Shown here piece after piece: positions 11,001 to 24,435 of a stretch of DNA of 64,000 bases. The DNA is taken from contig NXFV01000185.1 of NCBI GenBank assembly GCA_002803225.1, forward strand, positions 16,888 to 80,887, in the 5' to 3' direction. The position numbers and the translations under genes were made by a program. This stretch comes from Gamarada debralockiae. Its lineage: Eukaryota; Ascomycota; Leotiomycetes; Helotiales; Hyphodiscaceae. How positions within the stretch are numbered: position 1 is the stretch's first letter; each line of letters opens with the position of its first letter. The notes under the pieces are model-generated. The model did not search any database, was not told where the DNA came from, and saw only the letters and a program-made list of their open reading frames with translations.

Positions 11001-14000
11001 ATCACTAGACGATAACCATAACTTGTATAAAATGCACAAAATTTCAAAATCACACACCACGATCGACAGCCCCTAGACAGCATAACACGGCTCCACACAA
11101 TAGCCCTGTCAAATAGCTCGTCTAATTTTGACTCTGTTCACGATGACAAGATGGACAGGGCGTCAGGGCAATCGATGAGCAGGGACATGGGATGAACACT
11201 AAGCCTCATCATCAAGATCCCACGTTCGTTCAGGCATTATTGGCCTCTTAATTGACCCAATATGAACCAGGAACCGTGGCCGTTTTTGGCATCATCATGC
11301 ATGCCATTCCTTTCTTAGCAATTAACAACGGGCGTTTGGTGAACAAGGGTCTTCGAGCTTGGACTTTTCATGCCCGTGTCTAGGGACGAGTCGGGTGAAA
11401 AAATCACGAATCAAACTCTTCATAAAGTGATCTTGGGCGAGGGTTGCTTGTTTGAGATGATCGCGCAAGGCTACATCCGCTAACTCCAGTCGAGGTTGGA
11501 CCCAGGAAAGGACCGGCACGATGGATCTGATGATGCGATGTGTTCTCAAGGTGTTCCAAATGCAGACGATGATAATACGAGCATCCGGTGAGACACTGAG
11601 GGCACGGACGACGCCTCGGATGCAAGCGAAGTAAGGATTACTGTACCGAAGGTATTGTGCAGCATGTAGCCTGTCCCATCCTTTATGCTGGCACGAGCAC
11701 GATTCCTGACAATTTCCGGTTGATTAATATTTTAGAGTGCTCTAGGAAGGTTTGGTTGAACGGTTGATGAGGTGGCCTGCAGTGGGCGTGAGGCACTATG
11801 GAATCATTGGTTCGGGATGAGTTTGATAAGCAGGTAATGATACGGTTGGGGCCCTACCCGCAATGTAATATGAAAATCATAATATAGGCGCGGTTGAGTC
11901 GTTTATTATGCATGTAGACAAGGGAATTTAAGGCCCGGAGCCTCGTGGCAAGTGGCATCATCTCTTCGCTAAATCCCCCTCTCAAAGATCTCATCTAATC
12001 TCAGATCTTTTCTCTCCCCCATATTCAAAGATGTAGCTACGAGATTGCCAACGTAAACTGCCCACGACTGTGCCCCGCTCGGCCCCAATTGCCTACCTTG
12101 GATTGTTGGGGACTTCCGTGATTTGGCGCACTGATCTTGTGCTGCTGCTCATCAATTGACGATGGCGTTTATTATTACCTTCCTTTCTGGATATTATTTT
12201 GCGTCATCTGTCATCCATCGCTCAAAGAAGTCGTTGGCTTGCAGTAACCCGTTCTAGGTCCTCGCTTCCTCCCTCTTTCTGTTTTCCTTTTTCTCAGGGT
12301 GCTCCAGGGTATCCAGGAAAAGCAAGAGAGCATAGGGGAGAAAAAAGGAGAATTTACATACGATGTAGGTACCTTCTCGGGCCACACTGTCCAGCATGTT
12401 AATAATAATAGAAATGAAGACTCATAAAACGAGGTTTTTCTTGTCACAGGCCAGAATAAAGTTCCGGAGGAACGAGTCTTGTCCTATCTTTCACTAAAGT
12501 GGGACGTCGATATTAAAATGCGATCTCATTCTCTAACGGGCGATGATTAATATGTGTCGGACGTGTCTTCATTAATAGATAGGGAAATTGTCCCGAAGAG
12601 CACGTTACTCGTTTCCCGATGCGGGGACGAGGGAAGGGGGTCGCATTGACGTTTGAACTCTTCAATTCAGGAAGCAAGGCCGAAAGCAAACCAATGGCTC
12701 GAGCTTCTCGCGTTCCGGTTGCGTGGCAGTTGCACAAGGCATAAAAATGCTTCATTTCAAGCGGAGAATTAAACTTCACACGAGCCTCTCCATGGCCGAT
12801 TTGGCCAAATTGTCCCGACGGAATCTGTGCGCAAATTTATGCAATAAAAACTAAGCCGAACACATTGCGAGGTACGGGTACGACAATACCTGCGATCAGA
12901 CGATGAAGGAGACGGAGCTGCGTCAAACAGTTCTGTTCAATAATTTCACCTCTTGATGGATAGATATGAGCTTATTCGGACTCTGAGTGTCAATCAGAGC
13001 CCGATAGAATAATGATTTGCAGTGCATTGACGTTCAGTTCCCCCTTTTTCCCTGTTTGGAGAGGAGATCCACCAAAGTAGGGCCTGAGAGCCTCAGATAT
13101 TTTTCAGCGGCGTTATCCGCCAATCTGGTTCAGAACAAAGCGCAAGCCTTTCAAGCGGCGTAGATCTTTTGCGGAATCGCTGTGGTAGCGAAGGACACCC
13201 CCGTAGTCGTGGCCGGCGATCATCAAGAAACCTGATGTTACTTCAACGCTTGGCGTGGCTGGCCCCTGACCTTAACCCAGCATCCATGATAATAACCGAT
13301 GACACGAGATGTTCAAAGCGCAGAGGATGTTTAATTTCACGTTATGTGTGTCTTTGTGCTTCGGGTAAAGTGCTGGAGTCTGGACTGGACTCTCAGCTGC
13401 TCGAACACACACCTTATCTGCGAAACTTACAGAAAGCCTCTTAATGTGCTATCATTTTGTCACTGCCGGTGCCCACATGGGGTGCCATGTGTGACTCCTG
13501 TCCCAAGGTGGAGGTGACTTTGTCAAACGACCGTTGCACTATCGATATGGATTCGATAGAAGGCTGCGCTATTGCACGCCAAGTCAGCCCTCAAATACCT
13601 TATTTCGGCGGGAGATCTGATCGCAAGATGGAGGGCGGGATGATAAGGTGATATTATTGCGTATCGTCAAATGAAGTAACAGCCACGGGCAATCTTGCCG
13701 CGGATAAACGCCTTTCGCTGCATTAACTATCTGCTTCTCTTTGCAGGCTTAGCCTCGCCGTCCACTATGGTAGCACAAGGCTGAAGTCTCAGCCTCGATT
13801 CTCCAGTTCCCTTTTCTGCATCCTAGCTTGGACTATAATCTGCTGGAAAGTTAAATCCTTTATTGCTTATTTTCCTCGTCAATGTTATTCCCATCATCTG
13901 AATTATGCGTTAGGACTCGATGCGTACGTTGGAGAAGTACCGGCTTACCAAACTTCTTCGCTGCATGACGCGCTTGAAAGCCGAAAAATTCTTATATTGA

Positions 14001-14159
14001 TACTTGCAAAAATTTCTCCATATGCTTCCGATCGATCCTGCTTCCGATAAAGCTCTCCTTACGCAGGGAGGGTAAAAGGATTAAACGAACAGGAAAAGAA
14101 ATTCTCCTTCGGAGCGTCGATGTGTGTGGATATTATACGGATCAGGTACGAATTAGCCG

Positions 14160-14470
14160 CAAATATTAAAAGATGAGGAAAAGAAATTTCTTATAAAAGT
14201 TTTAGATAAAACTAAAATAATTTTTAGGAAGCTTTTTCTCACTATATTTATAACAAGACTACGTTTCAACGTTTATTCAATCCATTATTAAAACTTGTTG
14301 AAAAAAGGGGGGGGGGAGAAAATACCAAAAAACTTGTAAATTTGGAAGTTCAAGTTTATTAAAAAACAATTTTTTTTCCCATGATTTCGAAAAGTATATG
14401 TCTAGGGTTAAAGAGAACTATTTAAAGTCTTTTAAAGATTTAATTATTTACTTATGATAAATAATGTTAA
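14160..14470. other. AT-rich block with internal poly-G run
   Basis: Roughly three quarters or more A/T by eye, against near-balanced flanks, with A and T runs and a run of nine or more G near 14308. No open frame of interest. A mutated transposon relic, a mitochondrial-DNA insertion or a simple AT-rich spacer are all possible. Confidence 0.5.
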
Positions 14471-17368
14471 GTTTGAAAATCCTTTCATACGAGAACTTGC
14501 GCCAAACCCCAAAGTGGGTAAGTAACCATACAAGATCCGCCACCCAAGGCAATAATGGCAAAAGCTCTTCGATCAGAATCTGCATTTTGTTCTTTTCTCA
14601 CGTCCACATTCCAATGCAAATAATTCAAATCATGGAAATCTACATTCACATCCACAAGCGAGCCTCAGACTGAGAGTCAGACATCAAGCAAACGAAAAGG
14701 CACCATCGTTATCCGGACAACGCAGTAAGGAGTTTTTTGACCTAAACGTTGTGCAGCAGCTGGCAGCTGTAAGCAATCCCGCCACCATTGGACCATAGCT
14801 TTCGCCATTAGGTGCCTATTCCGGCTTCGTTTTATGCTGCTACTCTAGTGCTACGTGCTTTCTGCAAAGGACTGACTTAGCAGAGGCCCTGTGGTCTCAT
14901 GACACCTACCAGGCTTTACCGAGAAGGATTCTGGACTTTCCATTACTCTAATTCAAGAAACCATCGACGACGAAACAAGTCAATTCCTTAGCGAAGAGTG
15001 GTCAACAAAGCCAATCTTAACACTCGGGGAAGTGCCGCCACGGGAAGGATGCAAGCAATTTCCCCATTAGCGAACAGGGATAGTCTTCTCCCCAGATCAT
15101 CGACAGAGAGCAACAACATCATGGAGAAAGCCAAAGCGTCTCCAATTCAATAAACTAACGATGCTCAGACTGACCAGAAACTCGATAGTCGTTGGCCCTA
15201 CGCACCGTCCACCGGGTTTCACCCATTCCTTTTCCACTGCCCAAGTCTTGGCTTCATCTAATCACACCTCCAACTTCCAATGTTCAACAGCAACTGTCAT
15301 CTGGGACAGTTTACGCCGTCTCAAGCTGGTGATGGGCCGATCCCCTATTCTCGGAAACATGTCCGGAGAGTTTAAAACTTGGGATCATGGTGACTTTGTC
15401 GGTCGAAAAATGAATATACGAAAATTAGGGAATACGATGTCGATAGTTCGATGACCTAACGCACAGATTCCTCATTCCTTCCGCCCCCCGCCTTGGTTGT
15501 GGTCCCTGTGCACCTGGTATTATCTGGGGATATGCGGATCACTGTGCTCCTGTTGCCTGTGCCATCAATGAAAGTTTCGACGATGGGTTCAGAAGCCGAA
15601 CCTAACTTAGGATTGGGCGCCGCATTCAGAGTGCGACAAGAAGCCGTGTGGATCAGTGATCGAAGTGTCAGCTTGGTCTCGCCCCACTCCCTTTTCCGCC
15701 ACATCCGTTCCTCTGAAGAGAACCAACTTTTACACCTGTGTCTGTACTCGACGATGCAGACTCGTACCCCGCCCAATGAACTGTCAATATATCTTACCCC
15801 GCAGACTCTCTCTTCTCTGATTTTTCATGCTATATTACGTCCATTTCCCTTTTCCCAGGTGCTACCAGTAAAGTTCCGTCGTCAGCACTCTCAAATCATG
15901 ACAAATACTGCTCTTTAGACTTTCTCTATGACTGTGAGTTCAAACTGTTAGCAAAAGCTTTCTGTCGTAGCTGCATGATCGTATTCTTAAACGACAACGC
16001 AAGATCTCACTCTTCCGCGTATGGTCTTCAAACACCCTGAGACTGTGATCGGTTGCGGGCTAGTGTCATGGTTTTGATATATGACTTACTGGTTCTCACA
16101 ACCTCAACTCATAACGGCTATGATTGCGAGCCTTAGAGGGTCCATTATGACCAGAGAGCAACTTCGAGACGCAGCTTGCCAAGTTTTTTGGCCCTATGAA
16201 CTCTTTCCGAAGGCCATATTGCAATTTTTCGGTTGCTAAGAGTTCCCCCCTCTCTTTGATCCTGCAATAGACGCACCTCCCGTCTGTCTCTATCGAAAAG
16301 GGCCGATTTCAGTCCAGAAGCATTCTTCACCGCTGATGGTGATTTCAGGCGTTATACCTAAGATTTCTGGCCTCCTGCAGCGTGTTCATGCCGTTCAGAC
16401 ACATCTCTTTGACGATTTGACAGCTTGTCGAGTTGTCACGTTTTGGGTTCTGCTTCTCATGGCATGATGGGAGCAGAGCAGAGCCGAGCTGCCAAGACAT
16501 ACTTCGAGCTGTATGCTCGCTGGAAAATTCAGTCAGGAATTCAGTCAGGGCTTCGAGTTAGGAGCGGCTAGGGACTTTCAGGGTTGAGGGGATCGCCCCC
16601 GGCAAATTGTCATACTTGCTCAACTGAGCGTCTCTCGTTACCCTGCGAGCGCTCCTCAATGGCGGTCTTGCGCTGCGACTTCGATCCCGTCAAAAAGGAG
16701 AACTGGAAAGGTTCGAACGACATACAATAGAGATCTAGATATGCCGGTGATTGCTTCTCCATCAGCAAATCTTCTTTCCGGTTACACCAAATGCAGGCCT
16801 TTACATATCCCAACTGCTCAAGCAACCTGCCCTACGAAGTTGTGCTCAGTTTCCGGTAAATCGTCGCAGTCAACGCCCCCAAGACACACAAATAGAAAGG
16901 CACAGAGACACCATAAAACTCTTGTCCGCAATACGTTCACTTCCAAATTCACTGCCAACTTGGTCAAAACCAAACCTCACCACAGCTCAGAGCAGAATCC
17001 CACGCCCCTGCCGTCACCAGCAAGACAAGTCGCCGCAGCACTCCAGTCGACAAGCATACAATTCTGCACACTGCAAAAGAAACCTAAAGCACTCAATGAC
17101 ACTGTTACACCTCCGAGTGAAATAATTCTATGACCTTGTCCCACGGGACTCGGCTTCAGCCGAAATTGAGACTTCTGAGACAGAATAAGGTGAGACCGAG
17201 ACACGATTTCAGATGGACATCTCCGACGCTTGAATCATTCCGATGTGCCACTGTCTTGGATTCGTGCTCGAACATGTGAACTGACCAAAGCTCGCGTGAT
17301 AATATACTGGTGAAAACGCTACGGCCGTGATGAGGTCGAAAAGCAAGTCCTCGACAATGTGCAATTAA

Positions 17369-17388
17369 ATGACATGACATGACATGAC
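17369..17388. repeat. (ATGAC)4 pentanucleotide repeat
   Basis: Four perfect tandem copies of ATGAC are visible in non-coding sequence. Confidence 0.85.
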
Positions 17389-18270
17389 AGATGTCGACTT
17401 GACGCATCAAGCACAAGATCACACCTCATGGCGTGTGTCCAGACCAAGGTGTCGGCATATACCAATTTCAACCCTTTGAGGAATCCAAAATCTCCTCATA
17501 TTCCATCCTAATCTCACCAAAAAGCATTGAAATATTGCATGTCGAACCTTCCATCCAAACGGCAAACTCAGCACCCGCCCAATTAGACTTTAACAGGACC
17601 CAGAATATGCAAAATGCAAGCAGGCAAGCATTCGATCATACATGCATACATGCATACACGCACCTGATCTCACATCCCCTGCATCTTCCGCATCGCATGC
17701 AGATCCAGAAGGCTCTGAGGCGGACCCCTCAGGTTCGTCGCCTCCCACCAACCAACATAAACAAACCCTATGCCGTGCAACCATCATATCACCAACCACC
17801 TGACTTCCCCAGTATACCTCCGTACTCGAACTTTCAAGCACCTTTCGGACGGAAGCCCGCAGCTCCTTTGTGAACTCTTGCTTGCATGCGGAATCGAGAA
17901 CTCTCCGATGCTGCACAGGAAGCATTGGTGGTTGGGAATGATGACGTGCATATGTTGTGTCGTTTGACATGCAGACAGATAACGGGTGTACATTACGACC
18001 GGAAATAAAGGCTGGAAAAAGAGATGAATTGGACCCCATGTGATTTGATGATTTTCTGAGATATACTTTTATACACAACTAATTACAATTTGGACGCCTT
18101 GCACCTCGCCCCTGAAGCCCCCGCCCACGTTCAGTATACAAGATGGAAAACGCGATATGAAAATTTGCGACGTTAGTAACCATCCTTGATACCCAAGACC
18201 AAGACTGGATGGTTAGTCATAAACCATTGTCCGAGTTGAGAGGTCGGGTAACGCCTGATGAATCCAAAAT

Positions 18271-21200
18271 TCACAACTGAGTCTCGATCCCTGCAAAGTT
18301 CTCCTCCCCGGGCCAATGTGCTTCAGGCCATACGTATCGCATTGCTTCCCAGATATGTCTTCAAAGTATGAGTTAGTTTGTGCCATGTAGCCGCGTGAAA
18401 TTACTTGCCTGACGTGAATTATCTCCAATCCATCCTTCACTTCTTGTGGCAGGTCCTTAACGCTGAAATCATTGTTAGCGAATGCGAAGAAAAGAGACAG
18501 GACAACCTACTCCTTTCTGTTTTGGGCAGGGAGAAGCACAGTCTTGACTCCCGCTCGGAGTGCTCCGATGAGTTTCTCCTTAATTCCTCCGACGGCAGTA
18601 ACGCGACCCCGAAGGGAAATTTCACCCTATTTTGTTTCAACAACCTTCAACAATTACGAATATCGGCTACACTTACTGTCATGGCCATCGTAGGAGGTAC
18701 AGCCTTCCCTGAAAACAAGGAGATCAGCGCGATTGTATGTGCCATACCGGCAGATGGCCCGTCCTGCGCCCGTCAGTATTCGAAACCTGTCGAATAGCCG
18801 ATAAACAAACCTTAGGAATTGCCCCTGAAGGACAATGTACATGAATGCTACGTTTCTTCATGATGTTTTCCGAGGGGTCGTGCGTCAGGCCAAGCTCATA
18901 TGCATGAGCCTTGACCCAACTCAGTGCTACTTCGACACTCTCTTTCAAGACGTCGCCAAGCTTTCCTGTGAGCTGCACGCTGCCGCTACCCGGCATATCG
19001 GCGACTTCTATGAACAGGATGCTCCCATTGCCACCAGAGCTGTATGCCACGAGACCTGTGACGATACCTGGACGACTACTCTTCTTGTCAGTGATATGTC
19101 GGATTGAAATAATGATCAGGGATGCCGCATCTTCTGTAATCAAAGGGAGCGAATAAAATGAATCGGATGGAATTACCTTGTCTTCTCTGCAATCTCCTCA
19201 TCGTACTTCTCAATTCCCAAAATATTTTCAATGTCTTCCACAGACAACTGCGGCTTGTATTTCTCTACGTGCCCAGAGTCTTTGGCCTCTGCGTATTCTA
19301 CAGCCTTCGCACGGCACACGGAGCCAATTTCTCGCTCGAGGTTTCGCACACCAGATTCACGGGTGTAGGACTCGATGATTTTGGACACGACATCTTGGTT
19401 GAACTCAACCTGGCCATCTCCGAGTCCATCTACAGCAAGTCAGGAATTACTCATCTTGTCCAAGAACATGGCCTGATCATAACTCACTTGTACGGATTTG
19501 CTTGGGAATCAAGTGCTGCAATGCGATGTGTCGCTTTTCGAGGGTGGTGTAGCCTGACAAGTTGATGGTTTCCATCCGATCCAGAAGTGGGGGAGGAATG
19601 GTGTCAAGGCTATTTGCAGTTGCAATAAAAAGGACCTTGCTCAAGTCGATCGGAATATTGACATAGTGGTCTGTGAATGTGTGATTTTGTTCAGGATCAA
19701 GGACCTCAAGCATAGCAGCGGAGGGATCGCCATGAAAGTTTGAGGTACTACAAAACAAGTTAGCAATTGTGTTTCTCAGAAATGACCAGTATACTTACCC
19801 AACTTTGTCGATTTCATCAAGGAGGAATACAGGGTTTGCAACACCGACTTTCTTCAGGCCATTCACGATCAAGCCAGGCATCGCGGCCACGTAGGTCCGG
19901 CGGTGACCCCTGATCTCCGCCTCGTCTCGCACGCCTCCAAGAGATATGCGATGGAATTTTCGTCCCAAAGCTGTTGCAACAGACTTCGCCAAACTGGTCT
20001 TGCCAACGCCAGGAGGACCAACCAGTAGTAGAATTGGAGACTTGTCAACCACACGCTTGCTCTTCAATATCTCCGCCTTCTCCAATGCTTTTTCCTCTTC
20101 TGCTTTCGCAACCTGGGTATTGACATCCTCATTGATCTGCTGCTTGAGCTTGAGGACAGCTAGATATTCGAGTAGACGCTTCTTGACTTTCTCCAATCCA
20201 TAGTGATCATCATCAAGCTGCTGCCTTGCTCTGCTTAAAGTGGCAGCCCCAAGTTGGTCCTCGGTCACGGCAGACCAGGGTATCTCCGCCAAATTTTCTA
20301 AATAATTCCTCGTAACTTGATACTCTGCTTGAGCGGGGGACATCTTCTTCAATCGCTTGAGTTCCCGGTCGGCAACCTTGGCGGCTTCTGGAGTCAACTT
20401 CGCAGCATCAAGTTTCTTCTTCAGTTCCTCCATCTCATTGGATTCCTGCTCGTCCTCCGGAGCCCCACCCATCCCAGGAAGAGGCATTCCCGACATGCTA
20501 GGCCGTCTTGCTTGCTGGCCATTCATTCTGTTCATTTGATCCAGATCGATGTTCGCGGGGATGGATGTGCTTGTAAATGTCGTAATGCTAACGTTGTTCT
20601 TGATATCGCCGACCTGGCGCTGTAACAGGGCAATGGCCTTCTCGAGTCGATCCTTCACCTCCAATGCTGCGAGAATCTCTAGCTTTTCCTCCAATGAAGC
20701 TCCCACGATGTTGGTCATGAAATCAGCAAGTAACCCAGCATCTTGTAAACCCTTCTTCGCGATATACAGTTCGAGGCGTCGTGCAAGTATTGGAGATAAG
20801 CCCGCGGAGCCAGAGGTTCGAGGGAGGAGGGATGAAAGTCGTAGTAGGGTCAAAAGCTCGCGCGAAAGTTGTTTGAGGTGTGCAAAGAGGCCTTGGATGG
20901 CAATGTCTTCAGGAGACACGGCTTAAGTGATATTAGCTTGTGACAGCCCTTGAAGGAAGGAGTATATACCCTCATCATATTCATACGTAACTTCGGCCTC
21001 GAAGAACGGTCGCTCTTGAGTAAGTTTATCAATCCGTACCCTAGCAATTCCTTCAACAAGTAAAGCAAACTGTCCAGTACCCCGCCCCTCGACACCGGAT
21101 ATCTTCGCAGCCACGCCATAACCAAACAGGTCCTCTCTTGTAGCACCCGAAGGGTTTATATCGAGACGTTCTCTCGGTTGTGGGGTCTGCCCGTCTTGAT

Positions 21201-21496
21201 CGATCATCTTCTGTCCATTGGGGGTCAGGAACGGAGAGTTCAGTGGCACGCAGGCGATATTGACATTGTCGAGCCGTTGACTTGGGGTCTTCGAAGCCGC
21301 GCGGCTGTATACATTTGATAGAAGGGCCGGGACATCTGGCCGATTGCCCGCTACAGGTATCCTAAGAACGATGCCAGGTAAAAGAACGGTGCCTGTGGTA
21401 AAGTGTCAGTGACGAAACAGTGAGCAGAGAGCTTCCCAACGGCTTACCTTTGGCCAAAGGGATGACCGGCAGCGTAATGGCTTTCACTGGGGCCAT
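18271..21496 (-). CDS. LON2: Lon protease homolog 2, peroxisomal type
   Basis: ATP-dependent AAA+ serine protease of about 905 aa that degrades damaged or misfolded matrix proteins. Exons: 21448-21496, 20970-21392, 19799-20921, 19488-19747, 19177-19429, 18811-19075, 18677-18763, 18511-18626, 18409-18462, 18271-18358. Order: LON substrate-binding N-domain (starts [17 protein letters not shown]), coiled-coil-like middle, Walker A GPPGVGKT (about 459-466), Walker B FLLDEID (about 523), then the protease domain with Ser in DGPSAG (about 795) and Lys in GGIKEK (about 838). There is no mitochondrial presequence, which fits the peroxisomal branch. Intron 9 (18359-18408) is GC-AG; the 101-nt intron at 19076-19176 is the longest. 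The C-terminus is ETQL, not a canonical PTS1 such as SRL or SKL. Confidence 0.95.
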
Positions 21497-22045
21497 AGCG
21501 CCGTGTTTAGACACGTAAATTAATTATTATATATCTAGCAGTACGTACAAAGCGGTGAGTCGTTGAAGTTGTGATCGTGTGTTGATAGAATGCGGAGGAA
21601 GAGTGGCGATCGGCCGCAGGCCGACATTTACTCGCGAAAATGCCATGAGCCTCGGTAGTAATCAATAAATGAATATCCCGAAGCCTTCCTACAAGGCTGA
21701 TGAAGATGTTCAGAGAAGCCCAAGCGTTGGAGAAATTGTCAAATTTCGCATTGGACCAGATATTTGATGGCTTCGAGTAAATCAAAGTTAGGAACTCCTT
21801 AAGGCGATGAATTTCAGCCTTATCACGTGACACAGAGCCCTTACCTATTGTCATGTGAGTCGAGTGAGAATTAAATTGGCATGTTGAATGTTAGTTACTT
21901 GGTTGGATTTAATGCTTGAATTCACAAATAGATCAAGTAGTAATTCAGTAAGTTTGGGGATGAAACAATCATATATACGTCGTACACCTCTGATATAAAC
22001 AGCTGTCAAAAGATATATTTGAGATCGTGGAGAACCATGAATCCA
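21497..22045. other. Intergenic, promoter of the Lon gene
   Basis: 549 bases between the Lon start and the end of the MATE gene (both minus). It should contain the Lon promoter and the MATE 3' region. Only a spurious 115-codon frame occurs, and I see no RNA gene. Confidence 0.5.
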
Positions 22046-24435
22046 TTATCCAGCAGCATTCCTGTCCTGAGCATCATCAACAGCCTGTTGCCAATCTGTT
22101 ATATACAAGAACCAGCCCTCGGCAGTAGCAACCCTGTCAAAGTTAGCCTTCGATTGTAGAATTTGGAGTGAGGGAACTTACAATCCAAGTGCAATCGCCA
22201 CACCAGTCCAGAGACCCTCGAGCTCCCAATGCAATCCAAACGCGGTTCCGAAAGAGATGGGCATCGCAATAACGTAGTAGCAGAAGAGATTGACCCATCC
22301 TCCGATCTCTTGCTGACCCAGACCCCTCAGAAGGCCATTGCAATTCGCAGCCAAAGCATCGAAGAGTTGGAACGCAGCACAGACAGGTAGAGCCCTGGCG
22401 ACGAGGTCGATAACGTCTTGATCGTTCGTGAAGAGCTGAGGGATATAGTTACGGAGAGAGGAGAGGAGAATGACGTTGAATATCCCTACAAAGCAAGCAG
22501 CAACGAATGCCACTTTGGCGCTCGTCTTAGCAGCATCGGTGAGGGTAGCCCCAATAAGATTTGCAACGCGAGTCGAAGCCGCAATCGAAATTGGAAAGGG
22601 AATTTGGAAGGTCAGTGCCGTGAGCGTACTCAAGATAGATTGAGCTGCTAGATGGGTAGTTGAGAAGTAGCTGGATGCGAGAGTAAGAATCTCGAAAGCC
22701 AAGAATTCCGCTTCTACCATCAGAAGACCAGGAAGAGCGAGTTTGATCATTGGCCCTGCAATCGTTAGCTACGACTCTTAAACCCGAAGGGTAGAGTGAG
22801 ATGCATACCCCAGTTCTTGAATGCCCTCTTTGTGAACCCACTCCAGCACTGCTTCCCATCAACGAAATATACGTATAAGAAGAGGAACAATGGCAAAAGG
22901 TTATCCGTAACAGCCACGGCGATAGGGGCTCCAATGAATCCCCAATTAAAATGCCAGACTAGCAACCAGTTCATGAAAGCATTGAGCGGTGCAGCAGCCA
23001 GCAGTACGTAGGTAGTCGCGGAGAACAATCCCTGGGCTTGCATGAAACGTTTTCCACTCTCAAAACAGGCATATCCAGGGGCTCCAATCAGCAAGACGCG
23101 CAGATAGAGGCCCGCAAGCTCTGCAGATCGCTTCTCAGGGACCATGAGCTCTAGGATCTTCTCGGCAAATATCCAAATAATGCCAATCGGTACAGTCAGC
23201 GCCCACAAGAAGTAGACCATTCGTTGCATCTGGAGACCAACAAGATGCTTCCTTCCAGACCCGTAGGCTTGTGCGCAGAGTGTATCCAAACTTGTAGCCA
23301 AACCTTGATATATTGCATATCCACTGATATTTGCAGTCATGGATGCCAAGGAAACAGCACCCAGCTCGATGGCACCTATATGACCGACCGTAAAAATGCT
23401 AGCCACTGTGAGAGAATATTGTAGTATGAATGTGACCACCAAAGGACTTGAATATCTCCAAAGCGTTTTGGCTTCTCGTTGCCACGTCGTTTTGATCTTG
23501 CCCGCTGCAACAGCTGCTTCCCATTGTCGATTGAGTCGTTCATGATGTGTTCGAGATGATTCCTGAGCTCTATTTCCTAACAAAGCCGATGTTTCTGATG
23601 GGTATTCCGTAAAGAGTGGCGCCTGAGGGGCCTCCTCATCTACCTCCTTCTTTGGTCGTTTCGTGCTGAAGAGTCGGTGATATAATTTGCTAAGAGCACT
23701 GCGTTGTGGGGGTTCTGGGTGTTTTGGAGGAGCTGTGGAAGATATGAGTCAGCATTGTCAATTCTCTCGCAGATTTCGAGATTTGGAAGGAGTCCAGAGC
23801 AAAAAGCAGAAATTAAAGGGGACGCTCAGAGTATTAGAGATAAAACTAGAGGGTGAAGTACGACTTCTGAGAATCATCCATTGACTGGAAAGATGTGCGT
23901 TCGATAGCTCGATCTTTCATTCACATAGCCTCTTCAAACACCCAAACAAATTTGGCGAATGGTAACATGTTTACCAAAGGAAACACTCGCCAAACTCACC
24001 AAGATGATTATCTCTCAACAAACTCCTCTCCTCATCCCTAGACTGTTTCTTCTCCTTCTTCGTCAACCAATTCGCCTCCTGAAGCTGCGGCGTGACCGCC
24101 GGCCTGCTACCCCCATACGCAACAAAGCTAGGTCTGCGATAAGAGCTCACCATAGAATGTTGTGGAGGATCCTGACGGACCGTCGAAGCTTCAGAGGAAT
24201 CATCTTCAGAAGAAGGGCTATCGAGCTCAGAAATTTCCTCTTCGTTGTCCGAACATTCGGCGAGATCGCGTGCTATGGATTCTTGAGCTATGGGCGAAGC
24301 AGAGCGGTAGGAGGAGCTGAAGGGGGAGCGTGCAATGGAGCTATGGCGGCTCGATTGAGACTTTATGGGTTGTGAAGGAGTCGTCATGTTCGTCAATGTG
24401 AAGTTGGCGAATGCGCTGCTCGTATCAACAGGCAT
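22046..24435 (-). CDS. MATE-family multidrug/toxin efflux transporter
   Basis: Polytopic membrane protein of 673 aa predicted to export cationic drugs or metabolites by ion antiport, probably at the vacuolar or plasma membrane. Exons: 24000-24435, 22809-23732, 22182-22755, 22046-22133. The first ~200 residues are a Ser-rich, acidic cytosolic extension. The MATE core follows with repeated hydrophobic segments, for example SSPLVVTFILQYSLTVASIF, the YGSGRK loop and GAPGYACFESGKRFMQAQG. The last exon ends in WFLYITDWQQAV and a TAA. The first intron is 267 nt, the others 48 and 53 nt. Splice phases all match. It belongs to the fungal MATE group related to yeast ERC1; the substrate cannot be told from sequence. 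It diverges from the DUF202 gene across a 473-bp shared upstream region. Confidence 0.93.

Larger units (their letters stand above)
6988..18270. other. 11-kb gene-poor region
   Basis: No frame here has convincing length, composition or splice structure on either strand. The longest (8325-8873 minus, 17590-18078 minus, 15493-15918 plus) read as low-complexity or shadow frames. The part nearest 7.0 kb must include the promoter and leader of the zinc-cluster gene. It contains a G-rich tract at about 7.80-7.92 kb, a tetranucleotide repeat at 8028-8056, a strongly AT-rich block near 14.16-14.47 kb with a run of G, and an (ATGAC)4 repeat at 17369-17388. A long-leader regulatory region, undetected non-coding RNAs or decayed repeats are all possible. 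Confidence 0.6.

Noticed and set aside
15456..15918. Overlapping frames of 106 and 141 codons on opposite strands
   Set aside because: They are mutual shadows with no recognisable domain; I could not link them to a transposon.
17590..18078. 162-codon minus-strand frame
   Set aside because: Composition is Ser/His/Cys-rich and irregular, it crosses simple repeats, and there is no homology signal.
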